This document shows positions 51,882 through 60,839 of a stretch of 64,000 nucleotides of DNA, in pieces. A program made the translations under genes and the position numbers. The stretch lies in NCBI GenBank assembly GCA_002722845.1, contig PBND01000040.1, positions 1-64,000 of the forward strand, read 5' to 3'. Source of the DNA: Myxococcales bacterium. GTDB taxonomy: Bacteria > Myxococcota > UBA4151. A model generated the notes under the pieces. The model worked only from the letters and a program-made list of their open reading frames with translations, was not told the DNA's origin and did not search any database. Every line of letters begins with the position of its first letter. Positions within the stretch are counted from its first letter, which is position 1.

Positions 51882-52624
51882 CCCAGCCCATCCGTGTGAC
51901 GAATCTTTCCAAGGCCTTTGGTGATCAAGTCGTACTCGACGGCATCGACCTTCACGTGGACCATGGCGAGATCCTCTATGTTGTCGGGCCTTCCGGCACT
52001 GGAAAGTCTGTTCTGAGTCGCTGTGTGCTTGGATTGATGGCGCCAGATGGTGGTCAGATCGAATTGGATGGTCGGCCGATCCCTGAGTTTGGTGCGCCGG
52101 AATGGCTCTCTGTTCGGCGCCGGGTTGCGATGGTGGTGCAGTTCCCCGCGTTGCTCGAAGAACGATCTGTGGTGGAAAACATCGCGCTGGCCGCCCGCTA
52201 TGGCCGGGGACTGCGGGCAGTCCAGGCCGATCGTATGGCTCTTGATTTGATGGAGCGACTGCAAATTCGTCATCTGGCCTTCACAGACCCTGGGGATCTC
52301 GGGCCCGGTCTCGCCAAGGCGGTTGCCCTCGCCCGGGCCTTGGCCGTGGGGGCGAGCACACTTGTTCTCGACGAACCGACCACGGGGCTCGACCCGATTC
52401 AGGCGAAGGTGGTCGATGAAGCCATTGTCGAGGTGGTCCGCAGCGCTGGGTTAGCCTGCCTGGTCATCAGTCACGATTTGGAAGGGATGCAGAAAGTCGC
52501 AGACCGGGCCCTCATGCTGTATCAAGGCAAAGTCCACGTCGCGGGGACGCCCGCGAGCTTGGCGTCGGAGCCAGACCCTGTCTGGCAACAGTTCTTGAGG
52601 GGTGAAGCGGAGGGCCCCCTTTAA
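51878..52624 (+). CDS. MlaF-like ABC ATPase B, with degenerate signature motif
   Basis: A 248-residue ATPase. Walker A GPSGTGKS (37-44), Q-loop Q88, Walker B LVLDEP with the catalytic E166, and switch H199 are all intact. The signature, normally LSGGQ/M, reads LGPGL (141-145): the Ser that contacts the gamma-phosphate is Gly and the second Gly is Pro. Together with ATPase A the defects are complementary: A contributes a working signature to B's catalytic site, and B's bad signature faces A's dead Walker B. Start overlaps permease B stop (ATGA). Confidence 0.85.
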   Translation: MTQPIRVTNLSKAFGDQVVLDGIDLHVDHGEILYVVGPSGTGKSVLSRCVLGLMAPDGGQIELDGRPIPEFGAPEWLSVRRRVAMVVQFPALLEERSVVENIALAARYGRGLRAVQADRMALDLMERLQIRHLAFTDPGDLGPGLAKAVALARALAVGASTLVLDEPTTGLDPIQAKVVDEAIVEVVRSAGLACLVISHDLEGMQKVADRALMLYQGKVHVAGTPASLASEPDPVWQQFLRGEAEGPL

Positions 52625-53685
52625 TGGCGAACCTTGTCACACGGCTAAGGGTTGCGGTGCTCGCATTGTTGAGCCTCGTTCTCTTTCTTGGCCTGCTTGC
52701 CTACTTGGCCGACTGGCTGCCGGATCGCGGTCATTCGGTTCACGTACGGTTTAGCCAGGCGGGGCCCCTCCATGGTGGAGCCCGGGTCCGCTTGGCCGGG
52801 CAGACCATCGGCCGAGTCCGGACCGTACGGCTGTTAACGGCCGAAGAACGGGCCTCTGCTCAAGGTCACCTCCTCCAGGTGGAGTTGAGAATCCTGCCCG
52901 AGTTCGCCCACCTCGTAACGGAGCGAAGCCGTTTCCTCGTCACCACACGGGGGGTGCTCGGTGAGCATTATGTGGAGGTCGTCCCCGGCCCGCCCGGCGC
53001 GGACCTCCTCCAAGCAGACTCCGTGGTTTCCGGCGAAGACCTTCCCCGGACAGACCTCGTCCTTGCTCAGGTGCAGCGCCTGGTGAACCAGGTTATCGAA
53101 GTGTTCGAATCGGATCCTGATTCGGCCCGCAGTCTTTTGCGCAACACGGCGAGCCTGATCGGACGGATGGATACGTGGTTCGACCGAAACGGGGGCGAGA
53201 TGGACCGACTGGTTCGAGGGCTCTCCGATGCGAGCGAAGGCCTGGCCGCCGGCGTGGGCGACGGCCAAGCCATGGCCAACGCAGTGCGGCAGTTGACTCG
53301 GGCGAGCGAAATCCTGAGTCGGGACCTTCCGCCTGCTACCGACGGGATCGTCCGGGCCGCGGATGGTTTGGCCGGGACACTGACAACGGTTCAATCAGCA
53401 GCCACGGGCATCGAAGGTGCGGTGGTTGAGGTGTCGACGGCAGCGGGCGATATCCAGCGTTTTCTGGGTAAAGACGGCGATGCCAGCCGTGCTCTCGAGG
53501 CCATCGTCGAGGTGGTGCCCACCGTGACCCGAGTGGTGAATGACTTGGGCGTGGTGGTGGCTTCACTGAAGAATGGTGAAGGGCTCGCAGGGGCCTTGCT
53601 GAAAGACCCAGAACCCCTCGAGGATTTCAAGGAGTTGCTCCACGAACTACGGGCCCAGCCATGGAAACTCGTCTGGAAGCGCTAG
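52624..53685 (+). CDS. MCE-domain lipid-binding protein (MlaD-like)
   Basis: A 353-residue protein with one N-terminal membrane helix (about 10-30), an MCE domain (about 38-118; VRFSQAGPLHGGARVRLAG...IGRV, TTRGVLGEHYVEV) and a long helical C-terminal region rich in Ala, Val and Thr (about 140-335), longer than in E. coli MlaD. In this family six copies form a ring under the permease and the tail can make a tube or needle through which lipid moves between membranes. Start overlaps the ATPase B stop (TAATG). Only one MCE gene is present. Confidence 0.88.
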   Translation: MANLVTRLRVAVLALLSLVLFLGLLAYLADWLPDRGHSVHVRFSQAGPLHGGARVRLAGQTIGRVRTVRLLTAEERASAQGHLLQVELRILPEFAHLVTERSRFLVTTRGVLGEHYVEVVPGPPGADLLQADSVVSGEDLPRTDLVLAQVQRLVNQVIEVFESDPDSARSLLRNTASLIGRMDTWFDRNGGEMDRLVRGLSDASEGLAAGVGDGQAMANAVRQLTRASEILSRDLPPATDGIVRAADGLAGTLTTVQSAATGIEGAVVEVSTAAGDIQRFLGKDGDASRALEAIVEVVPTVTRVVNDLGVVVASLKNGEGLAGALLKDPEPLEDFKELLHELRAQPWKLVWKR

Positions 53686-54446
53686 TCACCTGGCCCACGG
53701 AGCGGGTTTTTCCCGAACGCCGTGAGCAGCGCGATGACCCCGTTGTGGTGGAGGAACCGCTGAGCATCTTTCTGCAGGGGGAGCCCTGGACAGTGACGAT
53801 GCGCAGCCCTGGACACGATGAGGCCTTGGCCTTGGGCTTACTCTACAGCGAGGGGCTGATCCTTTCCCCCGATGATGTCGTTGGCATGGAGATCGATGGC
53901 GGTCTGCGAATCCGCTTGCGAGAGAAGCCCGATCTCAGCGCCCATCAGTACGCCCTTTGGCGAAGCTCTGCCTGTGGTCTGTGTGGGGCGCAGAGCATCG
54001 AGCAATTGGCCCAGCGCTGGTCCCCGGTACGCCACCGAACCCCGGCCCAGGAGCGGGAGTTGATGCATGCCCCGGAGCATTTGCAGGCCCGCCAGAAGAT
54101 CTTCCAACTCACGGGGGGCATCCATGGCGCAAGCCTGGCTCGGGTCGGGGAGTCGTCGCCCCTGGCCGTGGCCGAGGATGTCGGTCGGCATAATGCAGTC
54201 GATAAATTGCTTGGTTTGGCGCTGGTCAAGGGCTGGGTGAATGAACCGGGCTTGATTCTCTCGGTGACCAGCCGTGTTGGTTTTGAAATTGCAGCGAAGG
54301 CTTGGGCCCTGGGTTGTGAATATCTGGTCGCCGTTGGGGCGCCCACAAGCCTTGCCCTGGAAACCGCTGTGCGGGCTGAAATCACCGTAGCTGGTTTTGC
54401 TACGGGGGACCGTCTCAATCTCTACTGCGGCCGGGAACGCCTTTAG
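53661..54446 (+). CDS. fdhD: FdhD-type sulfurtransferase for molybdenum enzymes
   Basis: A 261-residue FdhD homologue, which moves sulfur from a desulfurase to the Mo cofactor of formate dehydrogenases. The Cys pair is in SACGLCG (about 107-113), and the family motifs TGGIHGA, EDVGRHNAVDKLLG, SRVGFE and GAPTSLA are present. It overlaps the MCE gene by 25 bases. No formate dehydrogenase or Mo-cofactor genes lie nearby except a MOSC-domain protein 2.8 kb downstream. Full length. Confidence 0.88.
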   Translation: METRLEALVTWPTERVFPERREQRDDPVVVEEPLSIFLQGEPWTVTMRSPGHDEALALGLLYSEGLILSPDDVVGMEIDGGLRIRLREKPDLSAHQYALWRSSACGLCGAQSIEQLAQRWSPVRHRTPAQERELMHAPEHLQARQKIFQLTGGIHGASLARVGESSPLAVAEDVGRHNAVDKLLGLALVKGWVNEPGLILSVTSRVGFEIAAKAWALGCEYLVAVGAPTSLALETAVRAEITVAGFATGDRLNLYCGRERL

Positions 54447-54448
54447 CC

Positions 54449-55867
54449 ATGCGCTTTACGGTCCGAACTCGAATCGCCCTGGACCTCTTTGCCGCGGTCG
54501 CCTTGTCCATGGTGATCGTTGTGATCGGGACGCTCTTTATCGGGCGACAGGTGCTGTGGGAGAACGCGCAGATTCAAACCGACCGCCTGGCCAGTACCCT
54601 TGCCGCACAAATCGCCGCCCAGCGAGTCCCTGGCCAATTGCTTTCGAGTGCGGGCAATCGGGCGCGCCTCGGTGTCTTGCTCGCACCGGCAGTGTTTGAG
54701 GGTAACGAGGTGGAACTGAGCGTCCGGGACCGGTTCGGTCAGGAGGTTTGGCGCCTCCAGGGGAGCCTTGGGCCTCGCCCGATCGTGATCAAGAAGCCCG
54801 TGCCCGGCGGCGGCATGCTGAAGGTGCGGCTGTCGACCAACCTCACGAATCTCACCTTGGACAAGCTGACCCGAACCCTCTTGCTGCTTTCCCTGGGCAA
54901 CGTGGTTCTTGTGACCCTCCTGGCTTGGTGGTTGCTCAACCGAAGTGTTGCCGCACCCGTCGGTCGACTCATCAACGCGGTGGAGCAACTCCAGTCTGAA
55001 GCCGACGAGTTTCCCACCCTGCCAGGGATGGGAACCGAATTGGTCGCCCTACAGACGGCGATCGAGCGTATGCGTTTTCGCATGGAACTGGCCCGCGGGG
55101 AGCTGGAGCGTCGACACATCGAACTGCAACAGGCCCACGATGATCTGCTGACGGCCCAGAAGGTGGCCGAGCGGGCCGAACACCTCGCCGGAGTTGGTCG
55201 CCTGGCCGCGGGCATCGCCCACGAAGTCGGTAATCCGCTAGCCGCCCTTGTCGGCTTCGTCCAACTCCTTTCCAGTGAGCGCATCCCTGAGTCGAAGAAA
55301 CAAGAGGTCCACGAGCGGCTTGAACGGGAGCTCAACCGCATCGGTGAGATCATTGGTCGATTGCTGGCCTATGCCCGGCCCGCCCGGGAAGCGATGGGTC
55401 CGGTAGATGTCGCCGAAAGTGTTCGCTCGGCCGCAGAACTGGTCCGAGCAGACCGGGTGTACCGGACGGTCGATCTCGAGTTAGCGCTGGATGACAAGAC
55501 CGGACCGGTGACGGCTGAGCCGAATGCACTGCGGCAGGTTCTGGTGAATCTCCTGCTCAATGCGGCTGAAGCCATGGAGTCAATGGAACGAGGAAGGGTG
55601 CGGGTGACGATCCGTCCGGAGCGGCGCCACCTTCTCCTGATCGTGGAGGATTCGGGTCCTGGCATCCCGTCGGAAATTCGTAGCGAAATCTTCGAGCCCT
55701 TCTTTACGACACGGGAGGTGGGCAAGGGGACTGGACTCGGGCTATCCGTCTGTCACGGACTGGTTCGTGGTTGGGGTGGTGATATTCGGGTAGATGGCAG
55801 TGAGTTAGGCGGTGCGCGCTTTGAAGTCGAGTTACGCTATAACACCGAAGCTCGGGAGGCCTCATGA
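54449..55867 (+). CDS. NtrB/PilS-like sensor histidine kinase
   Basis: A 472-residue membrane kinase: TM1 (about 13-31), a periplasmic domain of about 110 residues, TM2 (about 143-163), HAMP (about 164-215) and a HisKA domain with H258 in GIAHEVGNPLAAL, the sequence style of kinases that act on sigma54 regulators. The HATPase domain has LLLNAAEAM, VEDSGPGIP and GTGLGLSVCHG. It overlaps the next gene by 4 bases. The genes that follow (prepilin peptidase, pilin with a sigma54 promoter) make PilS the most likely role. It differs from classical PilS in having only two TM segments, so the name is kept open. Confidence 0.78.
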   Translation: MRFTVRTRIALDLFAAVALSMVIVVIGTLFIGRQVLWENAQIQTDRLASTLAAQIAAQRVPGQLLSSAGNRARLGVLLAPAVFEGNEVELSVRDRFGQEVWRLQGSLGPRPIVIKKPVPGGGMLKVRLSTNLTNLTLDKLTRTLLLLSLGNVVLVTLLAWWLLNRSVAAPVGRLINAVEQLQSEADEFPTLPGMGTELVALQTAIERMRFRMELARGELERRHIELQQAHDDLLTAQKVAERAEHLAGVGRLAAGIAHEVGNPLAALVGFVQLLSSERIPESKKQEVHERLERELNRIGEIIGRLLAYARPAREAMGPVDVAESVRSAAELVRADRVYRTVDLELALDDKTGPVTAEPNALRQVLVNLLLNAAEAMESMERGRVRVTIRPERRHLLLIVEDSGPGIPSEIRSEIFEPFFTTREVGKGTGLGLSVCHGLVRGWGGDIRVDGSELGGARFEVELRYNTEAREAS

Positions 55868-57261
55868 GTGAAGACCATGGATTGGGCTGTGTTCTCGTCG
55901 TCGATGACGAGGAGAGCCTCCGCCACCTTTTGGTTCTGGCGCTCGATGGCTTCGGAATCAAAGTGGAAACGGCTGCCGATGGCATGGAAGGCCTTGAGCG
56001 CTACCAACCGGAACGCCATCAGGTCGTCTTGACCGACATGCGAATGCCGCGACTCGATGGTCTCGGCTTCACCCGTCGACTGCTCAAAAAGGATCCGGAG
56101 GCCATCGTCGTCGTGATGAGTGCCTATGGCGACCTCTCCCTGGCCCTTCAAGCCCTCGATGTGGGTGCTGTGGATTATCTGAACAAGCCTTTCCAGCCCG
56201 ACGAGTTGCAACTGCGACTGACGGTGGCTTTGGAGCGGTGGCGTCTCTCTAGCGAGAACAAGCGGCTCCGGCGTTTGGTGGAGAAAAAGAGTGGATTCGA
56301 TTCGGTCGTCGCCGCGTCTGAGTCGATGCGGGTCATCCGCCAAAACCTTGAGCGAGCTGCACCGCACCGGTCCTCGGTCCTTTTTTTGGGGGAGTCGGGC
56401 ACCGGAAAGGAGGTCCTTGCGCGGGCGGTTCATGAGGCTTCCGATCGGGCCGCCAAACCCTTTGTTCCAGTGAACTGTGGCGCCATCTCCGAGCACCTGC
56501 TCGAGAGTGAGTTCTTCGGCCACGTGAAGGGCGCCTTCACCGATGCTAATCGGGACCGCAAAGGCCTCTTCGATGAGGCCGATGGGGGAACCCTCTTTCT
56601 CGATGAGGTGGGCGAGCTCCCGATGGCCCTGCAGGTGAAGCTGTTGCGAGCCTTAGAAGAGGGGAAGATCCGTCCAGTGGGGGCCAGTCTAGAGCACAGT
56701 GTGGACATTAGAGTGCTGTGCGCGACCAATCGAGACCTCATGGCGATGGTCGCTGATGGGACCTTCCGCCAGGATCTTTTGTACCGACTGAATGTGTTCA
56801 CCATCGAGATTCCGCCGCTGCGGGAACGGCTCGAGGATTTGGAGTTGCTGGTGGCCTCCCAACTCGGGGAACTCGCCCTTGCAAGCAAGCGTCGAAGCCT
56901 TCGACTAAACGATGAGGTCTGGGAACTGTTTCGAACCCATCCCTGGCCCGGCAACATTCGCCAGATGCAGAATGTCTTAGAAGCGGCCGCGGTGATTTGC
57001 TCAGGGGACGTGATTGAACTTGAGCACGTGCCGCCCATGTTTGTCCGTGAAGCGACCGGTGCAGCGCTTGTCGACGAGATCAGTCTTGGTTCCGTAGACG
57101 AGATTGGTCTGAGCGTACCCCTGGCAATCCAGCGCATCGAAAAGGTGTTTATCGAACGGGCCCTTGCGCGCACGTCCGGGAACAAGACGAAGGCAGCCAA
57201 GATTCTCGAGATCTCGCCTCGGGCGCTGCACTACAAGATTCGAGACTATGACATCAGTTGA
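55864..57261 (+). CDS. NtrC-family sigma54 response regulator, PilR candidate
   Basis: A 465-residue regulator. Receiver domain with D58 in VVLTDMRMP and Lys in YLNKPF; AAA+ domain with Walker A GESGTGKE (about 176-183), the sigma54-contact loop GAFTDA (usually GAFTGA), Walker B LFLDEVGE and the arginine region RQDLLYRLNVF; C-terminal Fis-type HTH (NKTKAAKILEISPRALHYKI). It should activate sigma54 promoters when phosphorylated by the upstream kinase. A matching promoter lies before pilA 3.8 kb downstream. GAFTDA is a known natural variant and does not by itself imply loss of function. Confidence 0.85.
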   Translation: MSEDHGLGCVLVVDDEESLRHLLVLALDGFGIKVETAADGMEGLERYQPERHQVVLTDMRMPRLDGLGFTRRLLKKDPEAIVVVMSAYGDLSLALQALDVGAVDYLNKPFQPDELQLRLTVALERWRLSSENKRLRRLVEKKSGFDSVVAASESMRVIRQNLERAAPHRSSVLFLGESGTGKEVLARAVHEASDRAAKPFVPVNCGAISEHLLESEFFGHVKGAFTDANRDRKGLFDEADGGTLFLDEVGELPMALQVKLLRALEEGKIRPVGASLEHSVDIRVLCATNRDLMAMVADGTFRQDLLYRLNVFTIEIPPLRERLEDLELLVASQLGELALASKRRSLRLNDEVWELFRTHPWPGNIRQMQNVLEAAAVICSGDVIELEHVPPMFVREATGAALVDEISLGSVDEIGLSVPLAIQRIEKVFIERALARTSGNKTKAAKILEISPRALHYKIRDYDIS

Positions 57262-57778
57262 TAGGGCCTCTCCTTCTTTTGCCGCGCTGGAGGAGGCCTG
57301 GTCCGCCCAGGATGGGGCCCGGACCGGGGCCATTGAGCTCTTGGTCGCTCGTCTTGGTGGTGGGGATCATCGCTGCCTAACCGAGGCAGAGCTCTGCCCT
57401 GAACGGGGGCTTATCGGTGATCGCTGGGAACGGGGGGAGCAGCCGAGTTTGGGGCGGCAAATCACCCTCATGGACGTGCGCGTGGCTCAGTTGGTCTGTG
57501 CGGGTAAAGAAATGCATCTTTCCGGTGACAACTTGTTGGTCGATCTAGATTTGAGTGAGGTGGCCTTGCCGGTGGGGAGTGACTTGCGGGTTGGGTCGGT
57601 CTGTTTGCGTGTGACTCAGGAGCCCCATCGAGGCTGTAAGATCTTTGCTGCGCGCTTTGGCTTGGACGCGCTCAAGTGGGTCAATTGGCGGGCCCATCGG
57701 CCGCGGCGCCTTCGAGGGGTGAACTGTCAGGTGATCACTGGTGGGACGGTTGAGATCGGCGATTGTCTTCGCCGCTAG
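57248..57778 (+). CDS. MOSC-domain protein
   Basis: A 176-residue stand-alone MOSC protein, ATG at 57248 inside the end of the regulator gene. Motifs: LCPERGLIGDRW (about 47-58), RQITLMDVRVAQ, LSGDNLLVDLDLS, and the Cys in HRGCKIFAARFG (about 134), the probable sulfur carrier. MOSC domains handle sulfur or amine transfer for the molybdenum cofactor. It is short but in the normal range for single-domain members. Together with fdhD it hints at molybdoenzymes elsewhere in the genome. Confidence 0.8.
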   Translation: MTSVDRASPSFAALEEAWSAQDGARTGAIELLVARLGGGDHRCLTEAELCPERGLIGDRWERGEQPSLGRQITLMDVRVAQLVCAGKEMHLSGDNLLVDLDLSEVALPVGSDLRVGSVCLRVTQEPHRGCKIFAARFGLDALKWVNWRAHRPRRLRGVNCQVITGGTVEIGDCLRR

Positions 57779-57793
57779 GGGCCTGTTGGTAGA

Positions 57794-58672
57794 TCAGATC
57801 AAACGGGCAACGAAATCTAGATAGGCATCGGTCAAGGCATCGCCACCGAGTTGCATCTCGAGGGCAGCCAAGACGAGGAAGAGGCCCATCGGCACGTGGC
57901 GCTCACTTGGAGCCCAGCCATCCTCGTGCTCGACGTCATGGTCCCCAACGCCTCCCCGGTGGCGCAGCAAGGCCCAAATTAGCATGCCCTGGATCCCCGT
58001 GAGAAGGAGCACAAGGGGGATCGACGCTGGCCCCAAAAGGATCACGATCGCAGCAAAAAGTGGCGCATCGCCCCCACCCATGGCCTCTTCGCCAACGACG
58101 CTGCTGGCGACGTAGCCGATCAGCCATAGGAGCCCGAAAGCTCCGATGCCCGCACACAGGGCCCAAAGCGGCCCCTGCCAGAGCGAATCGCCAGCTTCAT
58201 AGGCTTTGGCCACCTGGCTAAGCAAACCGGTCACCGCCAAGGCTAAGGTCATGCGCGTATCGATGAGAAAACTGTCGTGATCGATCCCCGCGATGGCGAT
58301 CATGATGGAGGCTGCGACGAAGTGGCTGAGGGCGAAGGGGCCCAGGCCGTAGCGGTAAACAAGCCCGGCTGCGAAGAGTCCCACCGCTAACTCGATGGCC
58401 GCGTAGCGAAAGCTAAAGGGTGCTTTGCAATGGCGGCACTTGCCCAGGAGCACAAACCAACTGACGACGGGAAGATTGTCATACCAGGCGATCGGCTGTT
58501 CGCAGCTCGGACAGGCCGAGCCCGGATGAACGACGCTCTTTCCCGCGGGCAATCGGTAGATCACCACGTTCAAGAAGGACCCGATACAACTTCCGAAGAG
58601 ATAGGCGGATGTCAGAACGAAGGTGGTCCACCAGGGCACCAACGCCAGTTCATTGTGCAGGGGGTCCCCCAT
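57794..58672 (-). CDS. pilD: Type IV prepilin peptidase / N-methyltransferase
   Basis: About 292 residues from ATG 58672. An inner-membrane aspartic protease that cuts the prepilin leader and methylates the new N-terminus. N-terminal GSCIGSFLNVVIYRLP, zinc-binding CPSC...CRHC pairs (about 40-43 and 65-68), catalytic Asp in IDHDSFLIDT (about 148) and second Asp in MGGGDAPLFAAI. Its first bases overlap the end of the TPR membrane protein gene, so the two are coupled. It converges with the MOSC gene (15 bases between stops). PilA, its expected substrate, is encoded 2.4 kb away. Confidence 0.88.
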   Translation of the reverse strand: MGDPLHNELALVPWWTTFVLTSAYLFGSCIGSFLNVVIYRLPAGKSVVHPGSACPSCEQPIAWYDNLPVVSWFVLLGKCRHCKAPFSFRYAAIELAVGLFAAGLVYRYGLGPFALSHFVAASIMIAIAGIDHDSFLIDTRMTLALAVTGLLSQVAKAYEAGDSLWQGPLWALCAGIGAFGLLWLIGYVASSVVGEEAMGGGDAPLFAAIVILLGPASIPLVLLLTGIQGMLIWALLRHRGGVGDHDVEHEDGWAPSERHVPMGLFLVLAALEMQLGGDALTDAYLDFVARLI

Positions 58673-60839
58673 CCTGCTGGGCCGGGCCCGCATCCGTACT
58701 TGGGACAAGGGGCTCAATCTTCGCTTCAGGCAACGGCGTCCCTGGCTTCACCCGTCGGGTCAAAGTGTCAACGAGGCGGCGCACTTCCGCGAGCTTGACC
58801 AGACCTGAATCCAAAGACAGCGCCCGGTCCAGATAGGCCTTCGCAAGGGGCGCGTTCCCATCGTCGGTGAGGATGGTGTAGGCCAAGTTCATCCAAGCCT
58901 TCGCATGTTTGGGGTCCTGACGCAGCACAGCCTCCCAGAGTGGTCTGGCTTCTCGCTGGCGGTCTCGGCGGTAGGTGGCGATCCCCTTCGCATCCGTATT
59001 CGTCGGGATGGGTAGGTTCTGGATCAAATAGGCCAGCGCCGCTTTCAGGTCTGGGTGCTTGTCCAGTGGGGGCGGCAGGGTTTCGAGGAGTTGGCGTGAC
59101 TCGGCAAATCGCTGTCGTCCGGCAGCCTCCTCGCCTTCCATCATCAAACCGCGGGCGATGGCCTGAAGGGCCTTGTCCAAATGCAGATAACCATCGGGAT
59201 GGTCCGGCGCACATCGAATGGCATCCCGCAACTTTCGAGGAACGGCATCGATGAGACCCGCTTGTCCTAGGGTTGTGGATTGCCTCATGAGCAGATCGCG
59301 CCGGTATTCCCGCCGCTCTGGCGTCTCCACACTGCAGCCGTCGACCCATTGTAAATACTGCGGTTGATCCCGGCTGACGGCAGCCAAGGCATCGGCATAT
59401 TTTTCGTTGTCCGGCGCGAGTTGAGTGGCCTTTTGCAGTGCTTGTAACGCGATCTCGAAGTCTTGGGCCGATGGCAACCGGAACGCTTCGCTCATCATCC
59501 AGTGAGCTTCCGCTTCGATCTCGGTGGGAATTCCTATGGGCTGGTCATTGGCCCGACGCGCCTCGATTTCATCGAAGAGGTTATCGAGCACTTCGAGGCC
59601 GCGCACCGCTGCGAGTTGGGAGATGTTGCCACTCTCGAGTCGGCGGGGGTGGGTCTGGAAGTAAAGCGTGGCTCGGGCGAGGCCGTAGCGAGCGCCGGCT
59701 GAACCTTCTTCTCGAGCCCGTTGGGCCCGCCAGAAGGTGAGCCCGTTTTCGAAGGCGGGAAGCTGCTGGACCGTGGCCGCGAGGGGCAGCATTGCGGCGA
59801 AAAACCCCAAGGGGACCGCCCGGGCGAAGACGTGCCCGAGGGGGGGCTGAACGTTCGCATCTGGTTCTGGACCTTGGATCAGGCCGGACAGGAGCCAGCC
59901 AGCGAAGGCCGCAATGACCAGGAGGAGTGGTACACCGTAACCGAGATCGGGGCGGGCCTCGCCGCTGATGGGTGTCAGTCCCGGCAGAAGCGGTGCAAGA
60001 GCGAGCAATGGCCAGGCCCTTTGTAGCGGCGCCGCGGTCAACGAGCCGAATTTTGCCAGGCCTAGGACCGCGCCGGTGAGGACACAATAACTCCCCGCGA
60101 GAAACAGGCTGCGTCCACCGGTATCGATGCGCTCCCAGGCCACCAGGGAGGACCAGTCAAGGGCGCCTCCCACCTGCCAGCCTTTGACCAGGCTCAGTAC
60201 GCTGTGTCCGGCGAGGGGTAAGGTGCGGCTGGGGTCAGGACCGAGCAAGGCCGCATAGACGACGAAGAGAACACCGCTGCCGATGAGGAGAGGGCGGGAA
60301 GCCGTGGTCCCAAAGAGGCGGTGAAAGAATGGGCTGAGCAGACCGACGGGGTGACAAAGTCCGGCCACCAAGCCGAGGCCTGTGGCCCGGTGGGAATGGT
60401 CCGCTTGCACAACGGAGAGCAGGCCGAGGGTCATCGCCAGGGCGAGGCCTGTATGGTCGAGGGGGGCGACCACCGCGATCGCCAGCGGATGGCAACAGTA
60501 AACGAGCCCGGCGAGCCCGGCCCCCGCGGGATGAAGGCCCTGACGACTGATCAGTAAACAGATCAGGCCAGCTGCTGTGGCGTGCAGGCCAAGCTGCAGG
60601 CCTCGCAGTAGACCCGGTACCTGGACCTGCAGCCCGTTGGGACCTGTCATATTCTCGAAGAATGATTGGATCAGTGCGGCCAGAGGAAAGCGGAAGTCTG
60701 CACCCATCTCGACGAAGCGATCGAGACCCAAGATGAAGCGGGGCTCGGTTCGAAGAAAGAAGTAGCTTCCGAGAAGGAGTAGTCCCGGGAGGACGGCAGC
60801 AGCGAGAGAGAGCGAGTTGATCTTTTTCAATGATGTCAC
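58650..60839 (-). CDS. Polytopic membrane protein with TPR tail
   Basis: A 729-residue protein from a GTG at 60839. About ten membrane segments in the first 390 residues (GT-C-like or O-antigen-polymerase-like layout) and a C-terminal cytoplasmic or periplasmic region with several TPR units (about 400-690; KALQAIARGLMMEGEEAAGR and WMNLAYTILTDDGNAPLAKA). Proteins of this plan often sit beside pilin genes in myxobacteria-like genomes and may glycosylate or assemble envelope components; this is inference. It is divergent from pilA and is followed by the prepilin peptidase gene. Confidence 0.7.
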   Translation of the reverse strand: MTSLKKINSLSLAAAVLPGLLLLGSYFFLRTEPRFILGLDRFVEMGADFRFPLAALIQSFFENMTGPNGLQVQVPGLLRGLQLGLHATAAGLICLLISRQGLHPAGAGLAGLVYCCHPLAIAVVAPLDHTGLALAMTLGLLSVVQADHSHRATGLGLVAGLCHPVGLLSPFFHRLFGTTASRPLLIGSGVLFVVYAALLGPDPSRTLPLAGHSVLSLVKGWQVGGALDWSSLVAWERIDTGGRSLFLAGSYCVLTGAVLGLAKFGSLTAAPLQRAWPLLALAPLLPGLTPISGEARPDLGYGVPLLLVIAAFAGWLLSGLIQGPEPDANVQPPLGHVFARAVPLGFFAAMLPLAATVQQLPAFENGLTFWRAQRAREEGSAGARYGLARATLYFQTHPRRLESGNISQLAAVRGLEVLDNLFDEIEARRANDQPIGIPTEIEAEAHWMMSEAFRLPSAQDFEIALQALQKATQLAPDNEKYADALAAVSRDQPQYLQWVDGCSVETPERREYRRDLLMRQSTTLGQAGLIDAVPRKLRDAIRCAPDHPDGYLHLDKALQAIARGLMMEGEEAAGRQRFAESRQLLETLPPPLDKHPDLKAALAYLIQNLPIPTNTDAKGIATYRRDRQREARPLWEAVLRQDPKHAKAWMNLAYTILTDDGNAPLAKAYLDRALSLDSGLVKLAEVRRLVDTLTRRVKPGTPLPEAKIEPLVPSTDAGPAQQDGGPPAQ

